A DNA stretch of 64,000 bases. It comes from Paenibacillus sp. JNUCC32 (lineage in GTDB: Bacteria; Bacillota; Bacilli; Paenibacillales; Paenibacillaceae). Below, one piece after another: positions 16,847 through 25,336 of the stretch. Both the position numbers and the translations under genes were made by a program. The stretch spans positions 5,225,501 through 5,289,500 of the forward strand of contig NZ_CP062260.1 in NCBI RefSeq assembly GCF_014863545.1, given 5' to 3'. Each line of letters starts with the position of its first letter. The first letter of the stretch is position 1. The notes beneath the pieces were generated by a model that was not told the DNA's origin, made no database searches, and was given only the letters and a program-made list of their open reading frames with translations.

Positions 16847-18964
16847 CTATTTGCTCAACACGGCCGCAGCCTCCGTCAGCATCATTCCGCTCAGCTGCAC
16901 GCTCAGTTGAACGGGAAGAGTCGGCAGAGCGTCCCAGGCAGGGCCGCATAAACCAGCATCCTCAAGCATTCCCTTCTCCCATAGCGTTTCCGCGTTGCAC
17001 TGGATCATTCGGCGTACGGCGTCCTCTTCGGGCGCCTCTTCAAGCAGCAGCAGCAAATAACGGATCAGGATGCCTTTAAACAGACCCGTGTCGTCAATGC
17101 CTTCATCGGGCAGAAGCAGGGTTTTTGGATCGCACAGCTCCAGCATGCACGCGTCAGCGGTCCGTTTCGCGTCTTCGAGATAGAACTTATCCCCCGTACA
17201 ACGGTATAATTCCACTCCGGCACCGAGGAACACGCCCTGGCAATACGTGAATTTCCAATCGTAATCGATCTCACCGTCGCCCAGCCGGTTCATGCCATCC
17301 CATACAAACCCGGTCGATTGCTCGACAAGTCGGCTTTTGTTCCATTCATAGATGCGCTTTGCCCAATTCAAATCCTCTTCGTTTCGCTCCAAAAGATACA
17401 GCCTCGCCGCCAAAATGGCGGCAGGCGCGTTAGCCGGCGTGTTTTTGTAATCCAGCTGATCCTTCTTCCACGCCATGCCGCCCCCGCAGTGATCGTTCCA
17501 AGCGGTCTTGATGTCTTCCCACAGCGTAAGCGCCTGCTCCTTGTACCACTCGCGTCCGGTAGCCTGATGCGCACGAAGCAGTGCGAGTGCCGTCCATTCC
17601 ATGTCATCGTAGTAATTGTGGGTGAACGTATGGCCGTTGTACTTGTACAGGCTTCGGCTGAATGCTTCCATTCGGTCGGCATACACCGGTTTTCCCGTGC
17701 GATGATAAGCGTCCACCAGCACATCCAGCACATGCGCCTGCCACCAATAATAGAAATTCTCGCCTGCTGCGGCATGTTCCCGCGGAAACCATTGATCCAT
17801 AATGCCGCTATCCGGGTTTCCGTAATTTCGGTACATGGCCTCCTGCAGCCGGTCCGCTCTCTCATCCCAGTTCGCCGCAGAATTCCCACCACCGCTCCCC
17901 CCAGCCTGCTCCGCAGACTGTTCCAACTCGGCCGCACATTCAAGCAGCATCACGCCGCTCAGCTGCGAGCTGAGCTGAACGATAGCGTCAGACAGTGGAC
18001 GGCTCTTCCAATCGGTCCCGAACAACGCGCCATCTGCAGTCTTTCCCTGTTCCCAGAGCACATTGGCGTTCCGGCTCAGCCACCCTGCAGCTTCTGTTGC
18101 TTCAGGCCACACCTTGATGGCTTCCGTTACATAACGGATCAGGATGCCTTTGAACAATCCGGCGTCGCCTCCGCCTTCGTCCGGGAGGATGCCTTCTGCC
18201 GAATCCGCCAGCTCTACGCGCATCGCTTGAAAGGTCCGCTTGGAGTCTTCAAGGTACGCCGAATCACCCGTAACCCGAAACAGCTCGACCGCTGCTCCGA
18301 TAAATACGCCTTGGCAATAAGTGAATTTCCAATCTTTATCGATGGCCCCGTCTCCGGTACGGTTCATTCCATCCCAGACAAAACCCGTGGCAGGATCCAC
18401 GAGGGCATTCTTCTGCCAAGCGTAAATTTTCCGAGCCCATTCCAGGTCGGCCGGATTACCGAAAGCCCGATACAGCCGTGCCGCCAAAATAACCGCAGGC
18501 GCATTAGCCGGGGTATTCTTATAACCGAGCTGCTCCTTGTGCCAAGCAATTCCCCCGCCTTGAACATCGTTCCAGCCGGTTTGAATATCCTCCCAGAGCG
18601 TCAGCGCCGCTTGCTTGTACTTCTCCAGCCCCGTCGCCTCATAGGCGCGCAGCCATGCCAGCGCCATCCATTCCATGTCATCGTACAGCTCATTCGGCCA
18701 TGTGCCGTCATTCCGGCGGAGCACTCCCTCATACAGCTGCTCCAGCCGCTCCGCATACAACGGATCCGCCGTGCGAACATAACCGTCCACCAGCACATCC
18801 GCCGCATGCGCCATCCACCAATAATGGAAAATCGTGTTGCACGCCCCGTCCGGGCACGGCGTTTCTATATTGTACATACGGATCGAATCATTCCAGAAAT
18901 GACGTTCCAGCGCGCGCTGCGCCTCATTGGCCCTTTTGGTCCATATACCGGACACCGTTATCAT
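16847..18964 (-). CDS. Tandem GH76 alpha-1,6-mannanase, cytoplasmic
   Basis: About 705 residues made of two GH76 (alpha/alpha)6 domains in one chain. Each carries the catalytic Asp pair in YDDMEW (Asp95/Asp96 and Asp453/Asp454) and the downstream CGGG(M/I)AW-like and DWKFTYCQGVF blocks. GH76 enzymes cut the alpha-1,6-mannose backbone of yeast mannan or related glycans. No signal peptide, so it should act on imported oligosaccharides. I prefer ATG 18964 (AGGAGTGA eight bases upstream) over an in-frame ATG at 19012 without a good ribosome binding site. Last gene of the operon with a sugar importer and GH125 exo-mannosidase. Confidence 0.9.
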   Translation of the reverse strand: MITVSGIWTKRANEAQRALERHFWNDSIRMYNIETPCPDGACNTIFHYWWMAHAADVLVDGYVRTADPLYAERLEQLYEGVLRRNDGTWPNELYDDMEWMALAWLRAYEATGLEKYKQAALTLWEDIQTGWNDVQGGGIAWHKEQLGYKNTPANAPAVILAARLYRAFGNPADLEWARKIYAWQKNALVDPATGFVWDGMNRTGDGAIDKDWKFTYCQGVFIGAAVELFRVTGDSAYLEDSKRTFQAMRVELADSAEGILPDEGGGDAGLFKGILIRYVTEAIKVWPEATEAAGWLSRNANVLWEQGKTADGALFGTDWKSRPLSDAIVQLSSQLSGVMLLECAAELEQSAEQAGGSGGGNSAANWDERADRLQEAMYRNYGNPDSGIMDQWFPREHAAAGENFYYWWQAHVLDVLVDAYHRTGKPVYADRMEAFSRSLYKYNGHTFTHNYYDDMEWTALALLRAHQATGREWYKEQALTLWEDIKTAWNDHCGGGMAWKKDQLDYKNTPANAPAAILAARLYLLERNEEDLNWAKRIYEWNKSRLVEQSTGFVWDGMNRLGDGEIDYDWKFTYCQGVFLGAGVELYRCTGDKFYLEDAKRTADACMLELCDPKTLLLPDEGIDDTGLFKGILIRYLLLLLEEAPEEDAVRRMIQCNAETLWEKGMLEDAGLCGPAWDALPTLPVQLSVQLSGMMLTEAAAVLSK

Positions 18965-19040
18965 TGTCGAAATCACTCCTGACATCTCAATATGCAAGTT
19001 TCCTTTTTCCATGAGTTACGCATATCCAGCTTCCATCCCG

Positions 19041-19931
19041 CTAGCCTTTGATCCCGCTAAATGCGATGCCCTGAATGAAGTACCGCTGCAGAGCCAGGAA
19101 CAGGACAAGGATCGGCAAAATAGCCACCAGCGCCCCGGCCATCATCGGGCCGTAATCCGTCTGGAAATTGAACGAGAAGGCCTGGAGCCCCATCTGGATC
19201 GTCGCCTTGTTCGGATCGTTCAGCACGATCATCGGCCACAGGAAGCTGTTCCAGCCCGCCTGAAACGTGAAGATGCTCAGGGTTGCCAGCGCCGGCTTGG
19301 TCAGAGGCAAATAGATGCGCCAAAAAATTTTGAATTCGCCGCAGCCTTCAATCCGTGCCATCTCCATCATGTCGGAGGGGAGCGTCAGGAAGAACTGCCG
19401 CATGAAGAACACCGCAAACGTGCCGGAAGCCCCCGGAAGAATGATCCCCCAGAAGGAATTCATCAGCCCCATGCCGCCGCTTCCGAACAGGTCGTTGCCT
19501 CCCATCAGCGGTATATGGCGCAGCACATACACGCTCGGAATCATTGTGACGATGCCCGGGACCATCATCGCGGCCAGCAGCACGCGAAAGAGTCCCGAGT
19601 TGCCTTTGAACTTCAGCTTGGCAAAAGCGTAGCCGCTGAGCGAACCGAAGAACAGGTTGAGCAGCACGCCGGTAATGGCCAGAAAGAATGAATTCCAGAA
19701 ATAAAGGCCGAAGGGTACGGTTGTGAACGCCTTTTTATAGTGCTCCAGCGTGATGTCCGTAGGGAACCATTTGATCGGCATCGAGAACATATCCTCATCC
19801 GGCTTAAAAGAGGTCATCACGCTCCAGTAGAACGGGAGAAACATGACGATGGCGATCAGAATGGCACTGATATAAAAGACGCTCGCGGTAAGGATTCGCT
19901 GCCGCTTGGCCTGACTCTCAATTGCTCTCAT
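19041..19931 (-). CDS. Carbohydrate ABC transporter permease, MalG/CUT1 type
   Basis: 296 residues, six predicted transmembrane helices, with the EAA loop as ARIEGCGEFKIFWRIYLPLTKPAL, where the permease contacts the ATPase. The end GIAFSGIKG is typical of CUT1 MalG-like subunits. ATG follows GGAGGAAGACAAGAG. It pairs with the MalF-like permease upstream. No ATPase gene is in the cluster, as is common for CUT1 systems in Firmicutes that share an MsmX-type ATPase encoded elsewhere. The predicted substrate is manno-oligosaccharide, inferred from neighbours. Confidence 0.92.
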   Translation of the reverse strand: MRAIESQAKRQRILTASVFYISAILIAIVMFLPFYWSVMTSFKPDEDMFSMPIKWFPTDITLEHYKKAFTTVPFGLYFWNSFFLAITGVLLNLFFGSLSGYAFAKLKFKGNSGLFRVLLAAMMVPGIVTMIPSVYVLRHIPLMGGNDLFGSGGMGLMNSFWGIILPGASGTFAVFFMRQFFLTLPSDMMEMARIEGCGEFKIFWRIYLPLTKPALATLSIFTFQAGWNSFLWPMIVLNDPNKATIQMGLQAFSFNFQTDYGPMMAGALVAILPILVLFLALQRYFIQGIAFSGIKG

Positions 19932-19958
19932 CTCTTGTCTTCCTCCTCTAAGCCCCGA

Positions 19959-20879
19959 TTACACAATCGATTCTTCCGATTTATTGATCTTCATGCTGAT
20001 CAGCGAGAAGACCAGAATCGCCATCGCCAGCACGAAGGCCTGCGATGATGCATACCCCATCTGCAGCTGGTTAAAGCCCTGCTGATAAATGAGATAAACC
20101 GGCGTTTTCGTTGCATTGGCGGGTCCGCCCTGCGTGAGCACGAATGCCTGATCAAACAGCTGCAGCGCGCCGATAATCGACATCGTGCTGACAAGGAATG
20201 TGGTCGGCCGCAGCTGCGGCCAGGTAATGTAACGCAGGCAATCGAATTTGCTGGCACCGTCCAGACGAGCGGACTCGTACAGATAATCCGGCACGCCCTG
20301 AAGTCCGGCCAGGTAAATGATCATATTGGAGCCTACGCTCTGCCACAGCGTCATCATAATAATCGACAGCATGGCGGTATCGGTCTGGGACACCCAGGCC
20401 GGGCCCGTGATGCCGAACAGCGACAGGATCCCGTTAACGAGCCCGTATTCGGGATGCAGCATCCAGATCCAGACGGTGGCCGCCGCGACCGCCGACGTCA
20501 AGGTCGGAAGATAGTAAAACGTCCGCAGCGCCTTGACTCCCCTCGCCGCCCGGTTCAGCAGGATCGCCAGCAGAAGGGAGATCAGTACGTTGAGCGGCAC
20601 GAACACCACCGCATAGATCATCACGTTAACGAAGGTTTTCCAATACAAATCATCGCCGAACAGTCGCCTGTAATTGTCCATGCCGACCCAGTCGTTCGAG
20701 CTGAGCACGTCATAATTGGTAAAACTCAGGTATAGCGCCATTCCAACCGGGATCACCATGAATACCGCAAATAACAGCATTGTCGGCATAATGAACAGGT
20801 AGCCCATCCTGGCCTGGTGTTTGCCAAGCCTCGTGACGGAAGCAGGCTTGGCGCTGACTGGCTTCGTGGCGGAAGTCAT
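19959..20879 (-). CDS. Carbohydrate ABC transporter permease, MalF/CUT1 type
   Basis: 306 residues with six predicted membrane helices after a short basic N-terminus (HQARMGYLFIMPTMLLFAVFM is typical) and the EAA loop as SARLDGASKFDCLRYITWPQLRPT. I prefer ATG 20879, seven bases after AAAGGAG; an ATG six bases upstream sits too close to that site. It forms the heterodimeric channel with the downstream MalG-like subunit and is served by the lipoprotein encoded just upstream. Confidence 0.92.
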   Translation of the reverse strand: MTSATKPVSAKPASVTRLGKHQARMGYLFIMPTMLLFAVFMVIPVGMALYLSFTNYDVLSSNDWVGMDNYRRLFGDDLYWKTFVNVMIYAVVFVPLNVLISLLLAILLNRAARGVKALRTFYYLPTLTSAVAAATVWIWMLHPEYGLVNGILSLFGITGPAWVSQTDTAMLSIIMMTLWQSVGSNMIIYLAGLQGVPDYLYESARLDGASKFDCLRYITWPQLRPTTFLVSTMSIIGALQLFDQAFVLTQGGPANATKTPVYLIYQQGFNQLQMGYASSQAFVLAMAILVFSLISMKINKSEESIV

Positions 20880-20920
20880 CCTCATGCTCCTTTCTGTAGC
20901 TCCTAGAATCCCCGAATGCG

Positions 20921-22201
20921 TTAACGGGCAACGGCATTTTCCTTCAGTTGCTTATCGCCCTGCTCCTGGCTGAGCCGGAGGGTCTCTTCGGCGCTCTGCT
21001 TGTTCTGCATGAACAGCTCCAGATTCGGAATGACGGCGTTCTCCTCCATGACGGAGTAACCCGGATGCGTCGGCCGTGTTTTGGCAAATTCAAGCGTTTC
21101 CATAAACGGTATCCATTTCGGATCGTCCGCGAAGAACGGATCTTCAAAGGCAGGCTTGAAGCCCGGCATATTCAGGCTCGTTTTGGCCCATAACACGGCA
21201 TTGTCCTTGTTGGCCGTCCACCATTTGATAAACTCCCAAGCCTCCTCCGGATGCTTCGAGCCTTGCGGAATGACAAGCCCAAAGCCGCCCATAACGCTCC
21301 CCTTGTCGCCGTTCGGTCCTGCCGGTGGCGGCACGATGCCATACTCCAGGTCTTTGCCGTATTTATCATAGGTGCTCAGCATCCACGGGCCGGTGTAGAG
21401 CATGGCGACTTTTCCGGTGACAAACGCATCCGTTCCTTCGCCCAAGCCGTCCTCGAAACCGATCTTGTACACCTTGTCCTCATTCAGCAAACGTCCCCAG
21501 AAGTCCAATACCGCTTTGCCCTTTTCGTTGTTCACGTTCATCGTGTTGTCCGGGGTCAGCATCGTTCCGCCCGCCTGCTGTAAATACATGTTGAACAGTC
21601 CGGGATCCCCCATCGACAATCCTGCCGTTTCGAGCTTGGTCCCGTTCCACTTGGTCGTGGCTTTGGCTGCCGCCTCAAGCTCGTCCCAGTTCGTTGGCGG
21701 CTCAAGCCCGGCTTCCTCCAGCATTTTCTTGTTATAGAACAGGGCCCGCGCGTCCACCGTCAACGGCAATCCGTATAGCTTGTCATCATAGGTAAGCTCC
21801 TTCAGAGCCTCCTCGTAAAAATCCTCCTTGTTGACGCCGTCGCGCTCCAGGTATTCGTCCACGGGATGAAGCACGTTCTTAGGTGCATAGAGTGCGGTCC
21901 GCCACCGGTCCCAGAACACGACATCCGGCGTCCCCCCGTTCGTGGCCGCGGTCAGAAACTTCGTCACCACGTCCTGCTGGAGAGCATACTTCACCTCGAT
22001 TTTATCTTGGGATTTATTAAAAGCATCCACCATGGTTTGGATCTGTTCCTGCCCTTCTCCGCCCCAGTCTCCCCAGAAGGTCAGCACCGTTTTGCCGCCG
22101 CTGGCCTCTCCGCCGGAGGAGCCGCCGCTGCCCCCTGAGCAGCCTGCAAGAAGCCCAATCACAACTATCATCGACCATACGATCTTCCACTGCTTTTTCA
22201 T
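20921..22201 (-). CDS. Extracellular sugar-binding lipoprotein of the ABC importer
   Basis: 426 residues. A lipoprotein signal with lipobox LLAGC (Cys21) is followed by a Gly/Ser-rich linker and a family 1 solute-binding fold (VLTFWGDWGGEGQEQIQTMVDAFNKS, then VVFWDRWRTALYA, and SVMGGFGLVIPQGSKHPEEAWEF). This matches MalE-like proteins of CUT1 importers, anchored on the outer face of the membrane. ATG follows GGGAGGGTTAACGA. Located directly downstream of the GH125 mannosidase gene, so manno-oligosaccharides are the likely ligand; that is contextual inference. Confidence 0.93.
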   Translation of the reverse strand: MKKQWKIVWSMIVVIGLLAGCSGGSGGSSGGEASGGKTVLTFWGDWGGEGQEQIQTMVDAFNKSQDKIEVKYALQQDVVTKFLTAATNGGTPDVVFWDRWRTALYAPKNVLHPVDEYLERDGVNKEDFYEEALKELTYDDKLYGLPLTVDARALFYNKKMLEEAGLEPPTNWDELEAAAKATTKWNGTKLETAGLSMGDPGLFNMYLQQAGGTMLTPDNTMNVNNEKGKAVLDFWGRLLNEDKVYKIGFEDGLGEGTDAFVTGKVAMLYTGPWMLSTYDKYGKDLEYGIVPPPAGPNGDKGSVMGGFGLVIPQGSKHPEEAWEFIKWWTANKDNAVLWAKTSLNMPGFKPAFEDPFFADDPKWIPFMETLEFAKTRPTHPGYSVMEENAVIPNLELFMQNKQSAEETLRLSQEQGDKQLKENAVAR

Positions 22202-22260
22202 TCGTTAACCCTCCCTTATGAATTCCAAGCTTGGTTCGCCGCTTCATCCCGCTGCTAGCT

Positions 22261-23544
22261 TTACCGTTTAACCTCGATACCGGAACACAACAGCACCAGT
22301 TCGCAAAACATCATATTGGCCCATGAAAACCAAGGCCGGGTATATTCCTGCGGCCGATCCACATGAAACCCTTCATGCATGAGCCCGGTTCCTCCGTCCG
22401 TTGCCAGCAGCAGTTCAAGGAGGCGCTGCCGCTCGGCTTCATCCTGTTCGGTCATCCCTTGCATCGCAAGCGCAATATGCCATATGTATTGATCGGGCGT
22501 ATGCGGACTGCCGATGCCGGATGCAGCGGTCCCGGAGAAGTAGTACGGGTTCCGCTCACTCAAGATAAACCTCCGCGTATTCGCGTATATCGGATCTTCC
22601 GCATTTCGGTATCCCAAGTACGGAATGGACAGCAGGCTGGGCACATTCGCGTCGTCCATCAGGTTAACCGAACCCAATCCATCCACCTCGTATGCATAGA
22701 TAGGGCCGCATTCCAGATGCTCCACAATGCCGCACCGCTGTATGCCGGCTTCGATCTGTGCCGCTAGCCCCTCCGCCGCCGCTGCCAGCTCCCGATCCTT
22801 CAGAATCTCCTCGGCAATCTCCGTCACATACCCCAGCACAACGACCGCAAACATGTTCGACGGAACCAGGTAACCGTAGGCACAAGCATCGTCGCTCGGC
22901 CTGAAGCCGGACCAGGTCATGCCGGTATATGCCGTCTCCGCTCCTTTTCCGCCACGGACCAGCGTATCCGACGGAGGGCAGTTGCTCCGCTCGAAGGTGT
23001 AAGCCGATTTCTGTTCATGGTGCTGCTCTGTCGTCCACAACTCGATAATCTGCCGCACGCCTGCCCGAAAGGTTTCGTCAAAATGGCCGGTTCTTCCGGA
23101 GTTTTTCCACAGCAGGTAGCTGAGCTGGATCGGATAACACAGCGAATCGATCTCGTATTTCCGTTCCCAAATCCACGGACTCATCTCGGTTGCATCATCC
23201 TGATGTCCCATCCCGTTTGCAGACTCATTGAACGCATTGGCATACGGATCCCGCAGAATATAGTCAAACTGGCGCCTGACCACGCCCTGGATCATGTCGC
23301 CGATCTCGCGGTCCTCTCCAAGCACCAGGAAGGGCCTGACCTGCGCAGCCGAATCGCGCAGCCACATGGCAGGAATATCCCCAGTAATGACAAACGTCGT
23401 GCCGTCCTCCATTCGCTTCAAGGTGGTATTCCAGGTATTGGCTAGGCATCTCTCGAACATGTCAGCCGTTCGTTTCGGCTGCTTCGCCCGAACCATGTCC
23501 GATAACCGCCTAATGGCCTCTGGCAGTTCAGTTATGGATTGCAC
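22261..23544 (-). CDS. GH125 exo-alpha-1,6-mannosidase, cytoplasmic
   Basis: 427 residues. The family pattern is clear: FVITGDIPAMWLRDSAAQVRP, DPYANAFNESANG, WERKYEIDSLCYPIQL, TGMTWSGFRPSDDAC and the C-terminal FSWANMMFCELVL. GH125 enzymes are inverting alpha-mannosidases specific for alpha-1,6 links. No signal peptide. I prefer GTG 23544, six bases after AAAGGGGAA; an in-frame GTG at 23562 overlaps that site. First gene of an operon continuing with a sugar ABC importer and the GH76 mannanase, so the pathway imports mannan fragments, cuts the backbone and releases mannose. Confidence 0.93.
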   Translation of the reverse strand: MQSITELPEAIRRLSDMVRAKQPKRTADMFERCLANTWNTTLKRMEDGTTFVITGDIPAMWLRDSAAQVRPFLVLGEDREIGDMIQGVVRRQFDYILRDPYANAFNESANGMGHQDDATEMSPWIWERKYEIDSLCYPIQLSYLLWKNSGRTGHFDETFRAGVRQIIELWTTEQHHEQKSAYTFERSNCPPSDTLVRGGKGAETAYTGMTWSGFRPSDDACAYGYLVPSNMFAVVVLGYVTEIAEEILKDRELAAAAEGLAAQIEAGIQRCGIVEHLECGPIYAYEVDGLGSVNLMDDANVPSLLSIPYLGYRNAEDPIYANTRRFILSERNPYYFSGTAASGIGSPHTPDQYIWHIALAMQGMTEQDEAERQRLLELLLATDGGTGLMHEGFHVDRPQEYTRPWFSWANMMFCELVLLCSGIEVKR

Positions 23545-23574
23545 GTGATGTTCCCCTTTCACTTGATGGAATTA

Positions 23575-23588
23575 TGAAACCGTTATCA
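23575..23588 (-). promoter_or_regulatory. Catabolite-responsive element (cre) at the start of the mannan operon
   Basis: TGAAACCGTTATCA matches all constrained positions of the CcpA consensus TGWAANCGNTNWCA. It covers approximately +1 to +14 relative to the promoter at 23595-23623, a typical position for glucose repression. Confidence 0.75.
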
Positions 23589-23594
23589 CGAATC

Positions 23595-23623
23595 AGTATA
23601 TTGTTATCTAGTTAATATGTCAA
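23595..23623 (-). promoter_or_regulatory. Sigma-A promoter of the mannan operon with overlapping operator
   Basis: Minus strand TTGACA (23623-23618), 17-base spacer, TATACT (23600-23595). The sequence ATAACAATATA (23607-23597) overlaps the -10 and is repeated exactly in the promoter of the GntR/LacI-type regulator, so it is the probable operator. Confidence 0.8.
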
Positions 23624-23706
23624 TATATAAAATAAATTAAATGTTATATTAGGCGTTGGGTGAACGTCGACACAAAAACAACGCCGCTCCTCACCGAGTT
23701 AAGAAC

Positions 23707-23746
23707 AAAAAAACCATGCGCTCACAGGTTCGTGAGCGCATGGTTT
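23707..23746 (-). terminator. Terminator of the GntR/LacI regulator gene
   Basis: Perfect 15-bp arms AAACCATGCGCTCAC (23711-23725) / GTGAGCGCATGGTTT (23732-23746); on the minus strand a T-run follows (23713-23707). The gene-free stretch 23545-23947 otherwise holds the operon promoter, the cre and AT-rich sequence. Confidence 0.92.
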
Positions 23747-23947
23747 GCATGCGTGCAAGGGTAAGTGAAAACATTACAAACATTCCGTTTCACGTTTCCT
23801 CTTTGTAAGGTTCAACCTCCAAGGTTTTCGTTATCGAATTCGAATTTCCATTTGGTCGGTCAGGGAATTACAAATGCGCCGGTCACTTTCCAACACACCA
23901 TGCATCGAAGGCTGCGCCAGCTGCGCAGACGTTTGAACAAGTTTCTG

Positions 23948-25108
23948 CTATTCCTTGACAGGACCGGTAGATGCGCCAACCACCAATTCCGCAGGCAATC
24001 TCTTCTCGACCGCAACCGCGTCGTGGTTCATGATGCCCAGCACCGTCTCGATCGCCAGCCTTCCCATCTCTTCCTCGTTCTGTCGCATATGGGTAAACAA
24101 GTACCCCTCACCGATATTTAATTGCGGACTGTCGAAGCATATGATCGATACATCCTCCGGGACCCGCAAACCGAGACGTTCAGCTGCAACCTTAGCAAGC
24201 AATGCAATATTGTACTCAATCGCAAAAAAAGCGGTAATCGACGGATGATCCTGCAAATGCTGCATGATCCGCTGTATTTCCCGTTCAATATTGCTTTCGT
24301 AGAAAGCATTGGGCAGCGTGGCCGTTACGTCACTGATCCAGATTTCCTTGTCAAACGCGATGCCCCGGGCGGCATGAGCCTGAACGAATCCTTCAATCCG
24401 CTCTTCGACCGCCGTCGTATCTCTCGGCGGAGGAGACAGCAGGCAAATATGGCGATGACCCAAATCGAATAAATGCTCCACCGCCTGCACGGCTGCCCCA
24501 AGATTATCCGTGCTGATGGAAGCCGCAGCGACCCCCTTCAGCTTGCGGTCAATCAGGACGAGCGGGAAGCGGGCAATGACCATTTTCAATATTTCGGCAT
24601 TAAAATATTCACCCTGCGCGGGAAATACGATAAGACCGTTCACGCCGAGATTGCGCAGCTTCTGGATGGACAATTCCTCATTATCCTGGTCCCCGAACGT
24701 TCTGCGCAGGACCAGAAAGCAGTCATTCTCCCTGGAATACTGCTCCATGCTGTAGATCAGCCGCGTCCCGTAGCTTGAAGAAAAATCCGTGATGACCAGG
24801 CCGATCATTTTCTCCCGGCCGGCCGTTCCCGTTTCTGTGCTCTCTGAGGAGATGGGTTCCCTGTGTACCACAGGCTCTTCCGGATCGGCTACGAACGATC
24901 CCTTGCCCGGCTTGCGCACGATCACGCCTTCTGCCGCCAGCAGATCCAAGGCTTTCTTGCTCGTGATTCGGCTAACTCCGTACTCATCCGCAAGTTCCTT
25001 CTCTGATGGAACTTTATCTCCAATCCGAAACATATGGGTTGAGATCTTTCGCTTCATCTCGTTAAAAATCTGTTCATACATCGGCTTCGTGGAAGCTGCA
25101 TCTTTCAA
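23948..25108 (-). CDS. GntR-family regulator with LacI-type sugar-binding domain (AraR-like)
   Basis: 386 residues. An N-terminal winged helix (about 5-70: KVPSEKELADEYGVSRITSKKALDLLAAEGVIVRKPGKGSFV) is fused to a periplasmic-binding-protein-like domain of the LacI/AraR kind (MIGLVITDFSSSYGTRLIYSMEQ, LVLIDRKLKGV, ISIICFDSP-like block). I prefer TTG 25108, preceded at good distance by GGAGGG, over an upstream TTG at 25135 without such a site. It is transcribed towards the mannan operon from its own promoter, and both promoters share ATAACAATATA, so it is the likely sugar-responsive repressor of mannan use and of itself. Confidence 0.9.
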   Translation of the reverse strand: MKDAASTKPMYEQIFNEMKRKISTHMFRIGDKVPSEKELADEYGVSRITSKKALDLLAAEGVIVRKPGKGSFVADPEEPVVHREPISSESTETGTAGREKMIGLVITDFSSSYGTRLIYSMEQYSRENDCFLVLRRTFGDQDNEELSIQKLRNLGVNGLIVFPAQGEYFNAEILKMVIARFPLVLIDRKLKGVAAASISTDNLGAAVQAVEHLFDLGHRHICLLSPPPRDTTAVEERIEGFVQAHAARGIAFDKEIWISDVTATLPNAFYESNIEREIQRIMQHLQDHPSITAFFAIEYNIALLAKVAAERLGLRVPEDVSIICFDSPQLNIGEGYLFTHMRQNEEEMGRLAIETVLGIMNHDAVAVEKRLPAELVVGASTGPVKE

Positions 25109-25150
25109 ATTGATATCCCTCCAACGGTACTCCAAAACCTGCTAATTTAT

Positions 25151-25161
25151 ATAACAATATA
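25151..25161. promoter_or_regulatory. Putative operator ATAACAATATA in the regulator promoter
   Basis: An exact 11-bp copy of the element at 23597-23607. In both places it overlaps the -10 hexamer. Confidence 0.6.
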
Positions 25162-25184
25162 ACATGATATATTAAAATTGTCCA
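25156..25184 (-). promoter_or_regulatory. Sigma-A promoter of the GntR/LacI regulator
   Basis: Minus strand TGGACA (25184-25179), 17 bases, TATATT (25161-25156), each 5 of 6 to consensus, about 40 bases upstream of the TTG start at 25108. Confidence 0.65.
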
Positions 25185-25266
25185 TGTTGAACGATGATCG
25201 CTCACAGATTCATCACATCCCCTATTTGCTTGAAACAGCACCATACAAACTCATCACTTGAACAAT

Positions 25267-25296
25267 GCATGATCAACCCGACCATTGCCCATTCTA
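25267..25296 (+). promoter_or_regulatory. Sigma-G-like promoter of the spore photoproduct lyase gene
   Basis: GCATG (25267-25271), 18-base spacer, CATTCTA (25290-25296). This fits the forespore sigma-G consensus of B. subtilis (GHATR, 18 bp, CATnHTA), under which splB is known to be expressed. Confidence 0.65.
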
Positions 25297-25336
25297 TAAT
25301 CCATATACTTAAATTTTTGCGGGGGAGGAAGATTAG

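Noticed and set aside
17318..18982. 554-codon open frame on the plus strand
   Set aside because: Antisense shadow of the GH76 gene; no ribosome binding site and no family resemblance.
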